From Sapria himalayana (lineage: Eukaryota > Streptophyta > Magnoliopsida > Malpighiales > Rafflesiaceae), in NCBI GenBank assembly GCA_029783825.1, contig JAREIK010002043.1, positions 41,646 through 105,645 of the forward strand: DNA of 64,000 nucleotides, written 5' to 3'. How positions within the stretch are numbered: position 1 is the first letter of the stretch; each line of letters starts with the position of its first letter. Both the position numbers and the translations under genes were made by a program. Shown here piece after piece: positions 49,801 through 64,000 of this stretch. The notes beneath the pieces were generated by a model, which was not told the origin of the DNA, did not search any database, and was given only the letters and a program-made list of their open reading frames with translations.

Positions 49801-52406
49801 AAATAGAAAGATAGTCAGTTAGATGTATAGATAAAGAGATAGATAAATAGATAGATAGGTAGATAGATATTTAGACATATAGACATATAAATTGATAGAT
49901 AAATAGATAGATAAATAGATAGATAGATATATAGTCTAATAGATGAATAAAGAGATTGAGAAATAGAGATAGATAGATAGATAGACAAATAGATAGATAG
50001 ATAGATACAAAGATAGATTGATAGAAAAATTGATAGATAGATAAATACACAAATAATTAGTTATACAGATAGACAAATAGATAGACAGGCAGATAAATAA
50101 ATAGATAGGTAGATAGAAAGAATGATAGATAGAAAGATAGATATATAGATTGGTATATTGATACATTGATAGATAGACACATAAACCCATAGACACATAG
50201 ACATATAGACATATAGACACATATACAGATAGACACATAGACACATTGTTACATAGACATATAAACACATATACAGACAGACATATACACACATAACCAG
50301 ATAGACACATTGACACATAGGCACATATAAACATAGACACATAGACACATAGACACATAGACACATAGACATAGACAGATAGATAGATAGATAGATACAA
50401 AGTAAGATAGATAGATATGTAGACAAATAGACATATATGCAGAAAGATAGTAAGACAAATAGAGAAATATTAGTTATATAGATAAACAAATAGAAAGATA
50501 AAAAGATAAAATGATAGACAGATAAACAGATAGAAAGATAGATAGACAGATTGACATCTATATACATATAGCTAGATATATAGATAGATAGATAGACATA
50601 TATATATATATATATAGAAATATAGATATATAGATTTACATATAGACAGATTGATAGATAGATAAAAAATTAATAGATAGACAAAAAATAGATACATATT
50701 CACACAAATAGTCACATAGATAGATATATAGATAGACAATTAGTCAGATAGATAGATAGACAAATAGATAGATAATTATAAGATATGCAGATAAAAATAT
50801 ATATAGATACACACGCATATTTTTAGATAGATAGAAAGATATATATTTAGATAGATAGATAGATAGAATTATAGATATATATATATAGATAGATATATCG
50901 ATAGATAGAAAAATAGGCAGATAGATAGATAATCAAATAATCATATAGAAATATTTATAGATAGACAAATAGTCAGATAAAGTTATAGAAAGATAGATAG
51001 ATAAATAGATTAGTAGATAGATAAAAATACATATAGACTGATTGATAGATAGTTAGATAGACAAATAGATAGATAAACATATAGATAGATATACAAATAG
51101 ATCGATATATAGAATATAGATAAACAAATATATTGATACATAGATAGATTGATTGATTGGTAGATTAAAAAACAATTAGATAGTTAGAGAGATAGATAGT
51201 TAGTTAGGAAATTAATAGATAATTAAATAGTTAGACAAATAGATAGATAAATATATAAATAGATATATAATAACCAATTAAATAAATAGATAGATTGACA
51301 GATAGATAAATTAACAGATAGTCATATAGATAGTTATACAAATAGATAGATATATACAAAGACAAATAAGGAGATATAAAGAATTGCAGATAGAAAATTA
51401 GATATATACACACATATATAGATAAAGATATAACAAGATAGATAGATAGATATACATATAGACAAAATATAGATAAATAGACAGATCGATAGATCAGAAT
51501 ATTGGCAGATATAAACATATTCAGATTGAAAGAAAGAAAGATAAATAAATAAGCAGATATGTAGATAGATAGATAGATAGTCATTTTAATTGATAGATAG
51601 ATAGATACATAGATAGATCATATAGATAAAAGATAGCTAGATAGACAAATAGATAGATAAATAGATAGGTGTATAGATAAACAGATAGATAGATATATGA
51701 ATAGATAGATTAATAATTAGACATATAAATAAATAGATTGATAGATAGAAGGACAATTAAATAGATAGAGATATAGATAGAAAGATAGATATTTAGGCAT
51801 ATTAATAGATAGATACTTAGATAGTTAGACAAATAGTTAGATAGATATATAATTAGATAAATAGTAGCTAGTTAGGCAGATAGATAGATAGATAGATAGA
51901 TTAACAAATAGGTATATAGATAATTAGACAAATAGACATATATATACTTTGACAGATTGATAATTAGATAAATATATAGACAGATACATTGATATATAGA
52001 TAGACAGGTAGACAAATAGTCAGATAAATAGATAAATAAATAGATAAATAAATAGATATAATAATAGATTGATAGAAATATAAACCAGTAGATATAAAGA
52101 TAAATAGATAGATAGACAGTTAGATCAATGATAGATAGGTAGACAGAAAGATAGATAGATAGATAGATAGACATATAAAATTATTGATATATAGAAAAAT
52201 ATATAGATAGACAGATATATTGATTAATTGATTGACTAATAGAAAAAAAATAGTTAGATTGTTATACAGATAAATAGATATAAAGATATATAGTTGAAAG
52301 TTAGATAGATAAATATCAAGACGTATAAACATTTAAAGAATATATTGATAGACAAATATAAAGATAGACATATCAATAGAGAGATAAATCATAGATATAG
52401 ATATTG

Positions 52407-52440
<34 letters not shown>

Positions 52441-55400
52441 TGATAGATAGAAATTGAAAATCACAAATAGAAAGATACACAAATAGATAGATACATAGAC
52501 ATATTTAAAGATAAACAAATAAAAAGATAGAAAGATAGATAGATAGATAAATAGATAAACAAATAGATTAATAGTCATATAGACATATAGATAGATAGTT
52601 AGTTAAAAAAAGATAGAGATAAATAGATAGATAGATATAAAGTTAGATAAACTGATATACTTATAGAAAGATAAATAGATAATTGGATAGATAGATATAT
52701 AAATAGATAGATTGTGAGATTGACTATTATACTAAATGTAAGAAATGTAGTTAGAGAGATAGATAGATAGATAGCAAGATAGATATTTAGATAATTCAAT
52801 AGATAGAAACATAGAATGACATATAAAAATTTTGAAAATTTGATAGATTCACATATAGACAAATAGATAGAAAGTTAGATAGGTAGATAAATAGATAAAC
52901 ATATAGAAAGAAAGATAGATAGACAAACATATTGATAGATAGATATATAGACAGACATAGACAGACAAATATATAAATAGATAAATAGATAGACACACAC
53001 ACACAAACACACACATATTTATATAGATAGATATATAAATAGACATTTAGAAAGATAGACAGATTGATAATTAAATAGATAGATAGACTGATAGACTAAT
53101 AGAATGATATACTAATAAACTAATAGTCTAAAAGACAAATAGATAGATATATTGATACATAGATAGACTTATCAATTGATAGACATATAGATTGATAGTC
53201 AGATAGATAGATAGATAGATAGATAGATAAATAGATTCAAAGATGATAAAAATTAGATAAATTGATAAATAGATAGGTAGACAATTATAAAGATAGATAC
53301 ATAGCAAAATAAGTGGATAGACATATATATAGTTATTTTGTTAGATAGTTAGATGGATAGAAACTCAAATTGGTAGATAAAAAGATAGAAATATAGATAG
53401 ATACTTTAAAAATAGTTAGATAGATGGACAAATAGACAAATAGACATATAGACATATAGACTAATAGAAGGATAGATTGATAGATAGATAGACATATAAA
53501 ATATTTAAAGATAGATAGATAGACAAATAGATAGACAAAAAGATATAAAGATAGATAAAAAGATAGACTGCTAGATTGCTATTCAAATAGATAGATAAAA
53601 AGATATATAGATATGTATATAGATAAATAAATAGATAGAGAGATATAGAGATATAGAGATATAGATAGATATATAGATAGATATACAGATAGATAGATAT
53701 ACAAATAGAAAGATAATATTTAGACAAATAGATAGATAGATTGATAGACAAATAGAAAAATACTTAGATAGACTTATTGACATGAAGATTGATAGATAGA
53801 AACAAAGATAGACATGTATACAAATAGAGAGATAGATAAATTGATATTTAGATAGATAAATAAATAGATAGATTGATAGACAGATAAACAGATAGATTGA
53901 AAATTAGAATGATAGATAAATAGACTTATAGAAAGATATGAAAATAAACATATAGATAAATAGATAGATAAGCACATAGGTAGAAAGGCAGATTGACAAA
54001 TAGTTAGATTGAAAGATTGATTAATAGTTAAACAAATAGGTAGTTACATAGATAGACAAATAGACAAATAGATAGATATATAGAAAGATAGTTAAATAGA
54101 TAAATAGATAGACACATAGACATATACATAAAAATATAGATAGAATGATAAATAGATAGATAGATATATAGATAGATAGATATTTATTGATTTTTGACAA
54201 ATTGACACTTAGATAGATAGCTTTAGATATGGATAGTTAAATAGATAGACATATAGATAGATAGAAAGATAGATAGACAAATAGATAAAAAGATAGACAG
54301 GTAGATAATTAGACATATATGACAAAAACACATATATACATATAGTAAGATAGATATATAGATAGATAGACAAATAGATAGATATATATATAGATAGAAA
54401 CATAGAAGGATAGATAGATAAATAGATTTATAGACACAAAGATAGCTAGATAGTTAGATAGTTAGATAGATAGACATTTTCATAGGTAGATAAATAGATA
54501 GAAAGATAGAAAATTAAATAGATATATATATATATATAGATAGATCAATAGATATATAGACAATTAGATATATATTTAAATAGACAGACAGATAGATAGA
54601 TAGATAGATAGATAGACAGTTAGATAGACAGATAGAAATATAAATAAAAATATTAATAGATAGATAAATCAATAGATAGACAGACAGATATAGAGAGAGA
54701 GAGACAGACAGACAGATAAATAGATAGATAGATAGATCGAAATATATATAAGCAGATAGATACATAGACTAATAGATAGATAGCTAGATAGATATATAGA
54801 TAGATAGTCAGATAGATAAAAAACAGATATAGAGATAGAATGATAGAAAACATTATATTGGCAGAGAGGAAGATAAACATATAGAGACAGATAGTTAGTT
54901 AGTTAGTTAGATATATAGATAGAAAGGTAGATAGAAAAATAAACATTTTGTTTGATAGATAGATAGATGGATAGATACAAAAATTGACATATATACAGTT
55001 AAAATTGATAGATAGATAGTTAGACAAGTATACAGATAAATAGATAAAAAGATAGATAGATAAATAGATAGACAGAATGAGAGATATATTAGTAGTTAGA
55101 TAAATAATTAGAAATATAAAAATATAGAGAGATAGAAAGATTGATGGGGTGAGGGATAGATAGACTATTACACACATACACACATAAAGAGATAGATAGA
55201 TAGATGGATAGATAGATAGAAGCATAAATAGATAGACAAATAGATAGATAGATAGATAGACAGATCGATCGATAGATAGATAGATAGACAAATAGATAGA
55301 TATATAGATAGAAGGATTGATAGGTATGCATATAGTTAGATAAGTATATATGTTAATAAAATGATATGTAGATCGGCAGAATGAAAGATTGATAGATATA

Positions 55401-56829
55401 CATATTGACAGATAGATGAATAGATAGATCAATAACAAAATAGATAGATAAATAGATTGAAAGATAAACATTTAAATAGATATATACATAAATAGATACA
55501 CAAATAAACTAATAGACAAATAGATAGGTAGATAGATAGGTAGATAGATAGGTAGATAGATAGATAGACAGATAGATAGATAGACATATAGACATATAGA
55601 TAGATATATACAAACATACATAGATAATTAGATAGATAGATAAAGAAATAGATTGATAGACAATTAAATATATAAATAGATCTACATAATGATAGATACA
55701 CAGGTAGACTAATTGACAGATAGATATATTGAGAGTTATAAAATAGACAGAAAGACAATTAAACTAATAGAAAGATGTACAGATAGATAGATATATAAAT
55801 AGATAGATATATAAAGTAGATTGATATATAGATAGACAATTGAAAGAAAGGCTAGTAGGCTGATAGATAGATAGATTGCTAGATAGATAGATATACTAAT
55901 AGATATATAGACTCATAGATTGATAGATAGAAAGAATGAAAGATAGAAAGATAGTTAGATAGATAAAAATATTAACAAATAGATAGTTAGAATGTTATAA
56001 AGTTAGATAGTTAGACAGATAAATAGAGATGCATATATATAGATAGATTGATTAATACATAGATATAACACACACATATGTATATAGACATATATACAAA
56101 AAGATAGAAATACAAATAGATAGATAGATAAATTCATATAAAGATAGATGTATATATAGATAAATAAAAACACATGTAAATAAATAAATAGACAGATATG
56201 ATAGATGCACATAAATTTAAATAGATAAATAGATAGATATACTGATAGGTATATAGACATATAGATAGATAGATAGATAGACATATAGATAGATACATAG
56301 ATAAACAGAAGATTGATAGGCAAATACAAAGATAGTAACATAGGTAGATACATAGATAGGAAAATATACATATAGTTAGATAGACAAATAGATAGATAGA
56401 CTAAAATATTGATTGATAATAGACATATAGATAGATTGATAGTTATATAGACTAATATATAGATTAATAAAAAGTTAGATAGACATATTGATAGATAGAT
56501 ATATAGATAGATAGATATACAAACAAATAGACTAATAGATAGATAGATAGATAGACAGATAGATAGAAAAATTGATAAATATACATATAAATAGTTACAT
56601 AGACAGATATATTAACAAATAGATAGATATATAATTATATTGATAGATAGATAAGTAGACTGATAGATTAAAAGATAGTTATATAGTTATACACATCGAT
56701 AGATAGATTGTTAGATTGTTAGATACTTAGATATTTAGATAAATAGATAGATAGATGAATACATAGATAGACAGTTTTTTAGATTGACACATTGAAAGAT
56801 AAATGGATAGATAAATACATAGATAGATA
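46650..56829 (-). repeat. Degenerate (GATA)n tract, 10.2 kb
   Basis: This is the longest uninterrupted block. It reads GATA on the + strand with GACA, GATT and AATA variants. A pure (TA)n run sits at 46818-46850 and another near 52412-52437, with short (CA)n near 49456-49468 and 52995-53014. The zone 50180-50380 is strongly enriched for GACACATA-type tetramers (Met-Cys-Leu-Ser-Val on the other strand). It ends at the LTR-like element. Confidence 0.96.
50180..50380. repeat. GACACATA-enriched sub-block of the GATA tract
   Basis: Here the repeat switches to ACACATAGACACATAG-type octamers, a local higher-order variant that differs from the GATAGATA background on both sides. Confidence 0.85.
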
Positions 56830-57572
56830 TGCTAGAGTATGCCCTAAAAGGAAATCCTTAAATGATTCTTTTGGTACTTATGCATCATATCTTTTATGTA
56901 AAAAGGCATCATTTTATCATTATTATATTTATTTAGAGTTGTGCAAATATTACATTAATATAATAATGCCCTAGAGTGATATTTTCTATGGAATACTACT
57001 CTAAATTTTCCAAAGTCAATTATTAATATTCAAGGAAAATATTATACATTAAAACTAGTATGAAGGTTAACTAATACGAGATATTAAGTTAGCAAATGAG
57101 TATATGTTAGATAACAAAAATTGAACTGACCTACTTTGAGAATGTTGCTTAGATTGTTATATAAGTGTCATACATATTCTCATAGTGATTATTATTATAT
57201 ATTTTTTTTGACCTGAAGTCACTATAATTCCCTACATAAGGAGTTGTAGACTTTATATTCAATAAATGCTACCTGTAACTAGGATGGTTATAAAGTTGTT
57301 TACTAGTTATATAATAAATTGTGTATAGGGATGTACTTTATGTACATGGAATTTGTCTATTCTATATAACGGAAATGATATCCGTTGGCCCTTTGATTGA
57401 GTAGGACTACTAAAATACATGACCATGCTCAAATAAGTCAAAATGAGATTATAACTTAATTGTTTAAGTTACTTTATTCAAAGATTAAGAAACATATAGA
57501 TTGATGTGAGGATGCCATGATCCATGCCACATATATCAATCTAGATATCATGGAAAAAGGACTAAGTCATAC
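56830..57572 (+). mobile_element. LTR-like retrotransposon remnant
   Basis: The block starts sharply after the repeat with TGCTAGAGTATGCCCTAAAAG, which resembles the start of a known class of plant Copia LTRs (TG..TAGAGTATGYCCTAAAAG), and continues with TTTATGTAAAAAGGCATC, also typical of them. No coding domain, primer binding site or second copy was found, so it would be a solo or broken LTR. Recognition is from memory of the terminal motif only. Confidence 0.5.
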
Positions 57573-58060
57573 TGTTGGGTAATTGCGCTTCCACGGGTAG
57601 TGAGATTAAGAAACAGAAAACAACAGAAACACAGAAACAAGCAATATATATATCCCAATCCAACAGCATCCATGACAGAATCAAAAAATGAGAATTCAAC
57701 ACAGGAAATAACGTGGTTCGCTAGTCGCTCTGTACGACTAGCTACCTCCACCAGAAAATGCTTATGCATTACAGATTAAAACCAAAAAATAGAACGTCTT
57801 ATAGTATGCAGCATGCAGCCGTCGCGAAATCGCGCAGAGAGAGAAGAGGGATGATGAACAGTTCAACGGGGTCAAAACAGCCGCCCGAAAAATAAATTAC
57901 AAATCATTTTATATGAAAAATAAACATCCGGTTCATTTAACGGAAGCGGGTTGGATCATGGAACGGGTCAGGCTCTACTCCAAAAATTTCGGAGCGGGAC
58001 ATCCGTTATTGTGCTTCTGCTGCATCCCCGGGCTTTTAATATTTTTTTCCTGCACTTACA
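57573..58060. mobile_element. Possible second LTR-like fragment
   Basis: The sequence starts TGTTGGGTAATTGCGC and contains GAAATAACGTGGTTCGCTAG near 57706, reminiscent of plant Copia LTRs that carry a TAACGTGGTTC motif. The interval 57800-58040 is G+C-richer than anything nearby. No boundary repeat or internal region was seen. It could instead be unrelated unique DNA. Confidence 0.35.
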
Positions 58061-58470
58061 TAAAAATATTAAAACAAATTATTAAGTAAAAAACAAATTA
58101 CATATACAGCACATACAATAAAATAAGTCATGAAATTAGGATACGTCAAATCTATTATATTTTTATCACTTTGGTAGCAATGATGTATTGCTAAATGCTG
58201 GTCATTGCTTGTTAATTTAAAATAAGATTTTAAAGTCACCTTAGACGTTATTAAAATGTATTTATATTTGAGGTTCATTTTATTTTAGATAGATAAAAAT
58301 AAATTGGGCCTAATCTTAAGTCTAAAATTAGTTTTAAATCTTAAGTTAATTGAATTAAAGAGTTTTAGTAGATATTTGGAGTTTCGACCTTTAAAATGGA
58401 CCTAAATTTAAAGCTCATGTTTCTCTCTTTTATTTAATGACACAACCTTTTAGAAATATGTGTCATTAAT
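58061..58470. other. AT-rich sequence, nothing recognised
   Basis: No exon, terminal repeat or RNA gene was seen between the LTR-like fragment and the 20-bp array. Confidence 0.5.
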
Positions 58471-58548
58471 GACACGTCATTTTACTAAATGACACTTACT
58501 TTTAATAAATGAAACATCCTTTTTGTAAATGACACATCATTTTAGAAA
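58465..58548. repeat. 20-bp tandem repeat, four units
   Basis: AAATGACAC-type cores recur with GACAC or GAAAC at 58471, 58491, 58511 and 58531, an exact 20-bp spacing. Each is followed by a T-rich arm. A looser copy lies at 58439. Confidence 0.82.
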
Positions 58549-58807
58549 GGTGTGTGAAAAAAAACCAAAGGTTTTATATTATGGGAGAGATAAAAAAATA
58601 AAGAAATAACAAAGATAAGTTTATGTGGATAATGCTAGAGGCATGGACACTTGATTGTGCTAGGATTCAACTGAACCATTTGGATTTAAAAGTTAATTTT
58701 TCTATGCATTAATTAGTAACATCTGTCTAATGTTTTATTGTATTCACTTGGATCATTAGTTGGTTCCTAGTCCACAACAAAATTATGAAATGAAAATTAC
58801 TAGCACC
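58549..58807. other. AT-rich sequence, nothing recognised
   Basis: This is the final unique segment before the last repeat block. No coding or mobile-element signal was found. Confidence 0.5.
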
Positions 58808-61800
58808 CTAACAAGATAGACATATAGAAAGATAGATTGTTAAAGATATAGATATATAGATAGATCGATTGATATATAAATAGATAGACATATAGATAGG
58901 TCAATAGAAAAATAGATAGGTAGATAGGGATAAAAGTAGATAAGCAGATAGACAGATAGAAAGATAGAGAAATAAATAGATAGAGAGATATATAAATAGA
59001 TAGAAAGGTAGACAGATCAATATTCATATAGATATAAAGATAGATAGACAGGTAGATAGGTCTATATTTAGATAGTTAGATAGATAGATAGACAGATATA
59101 CAAAAAGACAAATAGATTGATATACAGATGGACAGAAAGATAAATAGATAGGACACATAGATGGATTGATAGATAGATAGAAAGATAGAGACATAGATAA
59201 ATAGATAGTCAAATAGATATATAGACATATATACAGATAAACAAATTGACAAATAGAAAGATAGACAAAAAGATAGATAGACATATAGACAGATAGATAG
59301 ATCGACACATAGATAGATATATAGATACATAGATAGTAAAATTGTTATATAGACATATAGATAGATAGACAGATAGACCTATAATGAAATAGATAGATAT
59401 ATAGATTGATAGAAAGACACAAAGTTTGATATACAGATAAACATATAAACAAATAGACATATATAAAGATAGATTGAAAGACACATAAATAGGTAGATAA
59501 ATAGACAGATAGACTAATAGCCTGATAGATTGGTTGACAAATAGATAGACACATAGACAAACAGATCGATAGATAGATAGATAGATATATAGATAGATAG
59601 ATAAACATATATAGAGATAAAAAGATAGATAGATAGACAAATATACAAATAGACTGATAGATTGAAATATTATAGATAGATAGAAAGATAGACAAATATA
59701 CATATAGACTGATAGACGTATATATAGATAGATAAATAGATAGATAGATAGATAGATAGAAAATATATAGATAGACATATTAATAGAAATATAGATAAAT
59801 ATATAGAAAGATAGATAGATAGACAAATAAGCAAATAGATATATAGAAAGAAATAAAGATAGATAGATAGATAGACATATAGATAAGATAGGTACTTAGA
59901 CAAATAGGCAGATAGGCAAATAGATAGATAAACAGACAAACATACATACAGACAGATAGATAGATATTTAGACAGATAATTAGATAGATAGATTAATAGA
60001 TTAGCATATTGGTGGATAACCATATAAACATATAAATAGAGAGATAGAGAGACTAATAGATAGAAACATAGATAAATAGATAGATAGATAGGAAAATAGA
60101 TAGATCAATAGATAGATAGACAGATTGATATATTAATAAAAAGATATGTAGATAGATAGAGATATATAGGTAGACACATAGATAGATAATCATACAGATA
60201 TATAGATAAATAGATTAATTCATACATAAATAGATAGACAAAAAGATAAGTAAAGAGATAGATAGATATAGTTATAGATAATTAGATATAAGGATAAATT
60301 GATAAATAGATAGATATATAGACAGAAAGACATCCAAAAATTTAGATAGATAAAGAGATAGAAAGATATACATATAGATAGATATAAAAATAGATATATA
60401 GATAGATAGCTAGATATAAAAATAGATAGATAGATAAAAAGATAGTAAGATATAAAGATAAAAAATATACAAATATATTGATAGATAGAAAGAAAGAATG
60501 AATGATTGATGGTTAGATAGTCTGAAAATTAGATAGATAGAAATATAGAAAGTTAGAAAAACAAATTGTTAGACATAAAGATAGATAGACATATACAAAG
60601 GTAGATAGACACACAGATAAACATATTGACATATAGAGATATATATAGATAGAAATATAGGCTAATAAATAGAAAGTCTTATAGATAGATAAAGATACAT
60701 ATAGATATAGATAGATAAATTGATAAAAGATATACAGATAGATAGACTAATATATAGATAGAAAAATAGATGGATATATACATAAATAGATAGGTTGATA
60801 GATAAATAATAGATAGAAAAAAAAATAGATAAATAGAAAGATAGACATATATATAGATAAATAGAAAGATAAAAAGATACACATATAGACAAATAAAGAG
60901 AGACATGTAGGAAATTAGATAGATAGATAACTAGATGGAGACCTATAGACACATAAACACAAAGTCATATATATATATAGGCATATAGATAGACAGATAG
61001 ATAGATAGATAGGGAGATACATTGATTTATAAATAGATAAAGAGACTGATAATTTGATAGAGAGATAAACAGATAGACATATAGTCAAATATATAAATTC
61101 TCAGATTAACATATATATAGATAAATAGATAAATAATCATATAAACAAATAAACCGATAAATAGATAGATATATAGATAGAGAAATAGATATATAAACAA
61201 ATCGGCATATAGATAGACATATAAAAAGAAAGAAAGAAAGATAGATAAAAATGTAGATAGATACGCAAATAGACAGATAGGAAAATATTAAAAAAGATAG
61301 ATAGATAGATAGTTGACATATACACAAATAGATAGATTGACAAATTTATAGATACATAAACACATAGCTAGATAGAAAGATAGCCATATAGAAAGACATA
61401 AATAAATAGATAGATAGATAGAGAGATAAAATTTTTTATAAACAAATAGATAGAAAGAAAAATAGATAAACATATAAAAATATATATAGATATATAAAAA
61501 AAATATAGGCATATAAAGAGATAGACAAATAGATAGCTAGACTAATAGATATATAGTCTTATAGATAAATAGAAAGATATATAGATTGATAGAGAGAAAG
61601 ATAGACAAATATATAGATGGGGAGATATATATATATATAAAGATAGATAAATAAATATATAGATAGCTATATTGATAAATAGATAGATATATAGACATAT
61701 TGATAGATATATAGATAAATAGATTGTCATATAGATAGATAGACCGATAGATAAAAAGATTTTTAGACAAATAGATAGATAGAAATATAGATAGATAGAT

Positions 61801-62379
61801 AGATACAAAAATGGATATATAGATAGATAGATACAAAAATGGATATATAGATAGATAGATTGATCTATAGATAGATTGATAGGTAGACAGATAGACATAT
61901 CGATACATAGATATAAATATATATATATATATAGATAATAGATAGTTTCACAATTAGATTCAAAGATTAACAAACATATAGAGAGATATATAGATTGTTA
62001 GATATATAAATAGACAGATAGAAAGATAGATTAAAACATAGATAGACATATAAAAAGATAGATAGATAGATAGATATATAAACAGACTAATAGATAGATA
62101 GATAGACTAATAGGTAGGTAGGTAGGTAGGTAGATAGATAGAGATATATACATAGTTATACAAATAGATAGTTAGACACATATAAAGATAACAGATTGAT
62201 AAATTTTCTGATAGATAAATAGACAAATAGCCATATACACATAAACACATATAGATAGATATAAATAATGACAAATAGATATACACTTAGAAAGATAGCT
62301 AGATCTTGAGATATTCAGATAGATAGATAAACAAATATACATTAGACAGATAGATAGACATATATATATATATAAATGA

Positions 62380-62410
<31 letters not shown>

Positions 62411-63920
62411 AAGAGACTTAAAAATCGATTGAAATATAGATAGATAGATAAATAAATAGATATATATGCATATATAGATTGATTGAATGAATGAATGATA
62501 AATAGATAGATAGATAGATAAACATATATACACATAAAATGATAGGCATATATTAAATATATAGATTTATAGATAGATAGACAGATATACAAATAGACAA
62601 ATAAATAGACAAATATATAAATAGATAGAAACATAGTTTTATAGTTAGACAGATACGCAAATAGATAGCTTATAGTTAGATAAATAGATAGATAAATAGA
62701 TAAATAGATACACAGATTTACATATTGATAGATTAATAAATACATAGAAAGAGATAGAAAGATAGATAGATAAATAGATAGTCAAATAGACAAATCGATA
62801 GATAGAAAGATAGACAAATAGTAAGATATATAATAAAAAATAGATAGACACAAATAAATTTTGATAGATAAATAGATAAGAGATAAATAGATATATAGAT
62901 AGATAAATAGAATGATATAAGATAGACTAAAAGACTAATAGGTTGAAATACGGATAGATAGAAAGACAGTGAGAAATTTAGATAGATCGATTGTTAAATA
63001 GTTAGTAAATTAGACAGTTAGACAAATAGATAGATAAACAAATTGATAGATTGATATGTATATAGATATAAAAATAGTCAAATACACATATACACATATT
63101 GATAGATTAATAAATATATAGATAAATAGATAGACACATAGAAAGAAAGATAGATAGATAAAGAAATAGACATATAGATAAATAGACAAATATACATATA
63201 CACAGATTGACATATAGATAGTTAATTGGATAGATAGATAAATAGAAAAATAGTTATACAGATAGATATTTTGATAGACTGATATAGTAATATATTTGAT
63301 TGACATATAGATAGATAGATAGATATAAATAAATAAATAAATATATATATTTATTTATTTATGTATAGATAGATAAATTAATTTTATGATAATAGATTGG
63401 TAGATAGGAAAATAGACAGATAGATAGACTTATAGATAAAAAAATAGATAGAATGATAAACATGAACAATTAGACGGATAAATAGATAGATATTTAGTTA
63501 GATAGATAGATAAACAGATAATCAAAAAGAGAGTTAGAAAGATTTATAGATAGATATATAGATAGGCAGATAGATGAATAGATAGATGGATGGATAGATA
63601 GATAGATAGAAAAATACATATATAGACAAATAGAATGATAGATAGATAAACAAATAGACCATTAGATTGATAGATGATAAACATATAGATAGAAAGATAG
63701 GTATAAAGATAGATATATAGATAGACATATAGGCAAATAGATAGATAAATAGATAGATAATAGATATAAAGATTATTAGATAGAAAATAAAAAGATAGAT
63801 TATTAGATAGACATATAGATAGATAGAGAGAAAGGAAGATAAGTTTATAGATAAAGAGAAAATTGACTAGTCACATAAAAAAATAGATAGATAAATAGAT
63901 TGGTTGCTAGATATATACAC

Positions 63921-63966
<46 letters not shown>

Positions 63967-64000
63967 ATAGAAAGACTTATAGATTGATAGACAGATATAA
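58808..64000 (-). repeat. Degenerate (GATA)n tract reaching the window end
   Basis: The GATA polarity and variant spectrum match the preceding tract. A nearly exact duplication of a 30-bp stretch occurs at about 61790-61856 (ATACAAAAATGGATATATAG twice). A purer GATA run of about 50 bases lies at 63918-63967. The tract continues beyond the window. Confidence 0.96.

Noticed and set aside
1..64000. CRISPR array or prokaryotic repeat system
   Set aside because: The repeats are short tandem tetramers without spacers, and the genes and transposons are plant-type with spliceosomal introns.

Overview
This is plant nuclear DNA, most likely from an angiosperm. The evidence is an L1-type LINE with a DUF4283-like ORF1 and a C-terminal RNase H, CACTA-type transposon termini, LTR-like pieces, and broken copies of plant genes (tripeptidyl-peptidase II, a SWIB protein, snRNP SmF, a BBR/BPC GAGA-binding factor, a plant P-loop kinase). 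I see no intact cellular gene, no tRNA or rRNA gene and no CRISPR array. The species cannot be named from the sequence.

About 41 of the 64 kb is one degenerate tetranucleotide family. It reads TCTA on the + strand at 1-2770, 6228-7738, 9355-17007 and 23307-32217. It reads GATA (the complement) at 7787-9338, 41775-44950, 46650-56829 and 58808-64000. Variants such as TCTG, TTTA, TCAA and TATA are mixed throughout, and pure (TA)n, (GT)n/(CA)n and (TC)n runs punctuate it. The long Leu-Ser-Ile-Tyr reading frames in these tracts are artefacts: the TCTA strand encodes the same open tetrapeptide in all three frames, while the GATA strand has a stop in every frame.

Five islands interrupt the tract. 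(1) 2.77-6.23 kb holds minus-strand, intron-containing fragments of TPP2 and of a SWIB/MDM2-domain gene, plus a 38-bp minisatellite. (2) 17.0-23.3 kb is one near full-length, decayed minus-strand LINE bounded by a 13-bp direct repeat, inserted at a TTTT/AA site. (3) 32.2-41.77 kb starts with a CACTA-type terminus, has a second in the same orientation at 37.3 kb, and carries minus-strand fragments of a probable kinesin-12, SmF (four exon pieces, introns kept), BPC and a P-loop kinase. It also has a direct duplication of about 0.7 kb, a GC-rich triplet tract, a (GA)n tract and the 5' part of a second LINE. (4) 44.95-46.65 kb is AT-rich with nothing recognised. (5) 56.83-58.81 kb holds LTR-like remnants and a 20-bp tandem repeat.

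The host-gene fragments have premature stops, frameshifts or lost starts, so they look dead. Kept introns mean they arrived as genomic DNA rather than cDNA. The likeliest reading is a heterochromatic, simple-repeat-dominated region that received transposons carrying captured gene pieces. The repeat polarity flips at least three times (about 7.78, 9.35 and between 32.2 and 41.8 kb), so tract segments face each other as very large inverted repeats.
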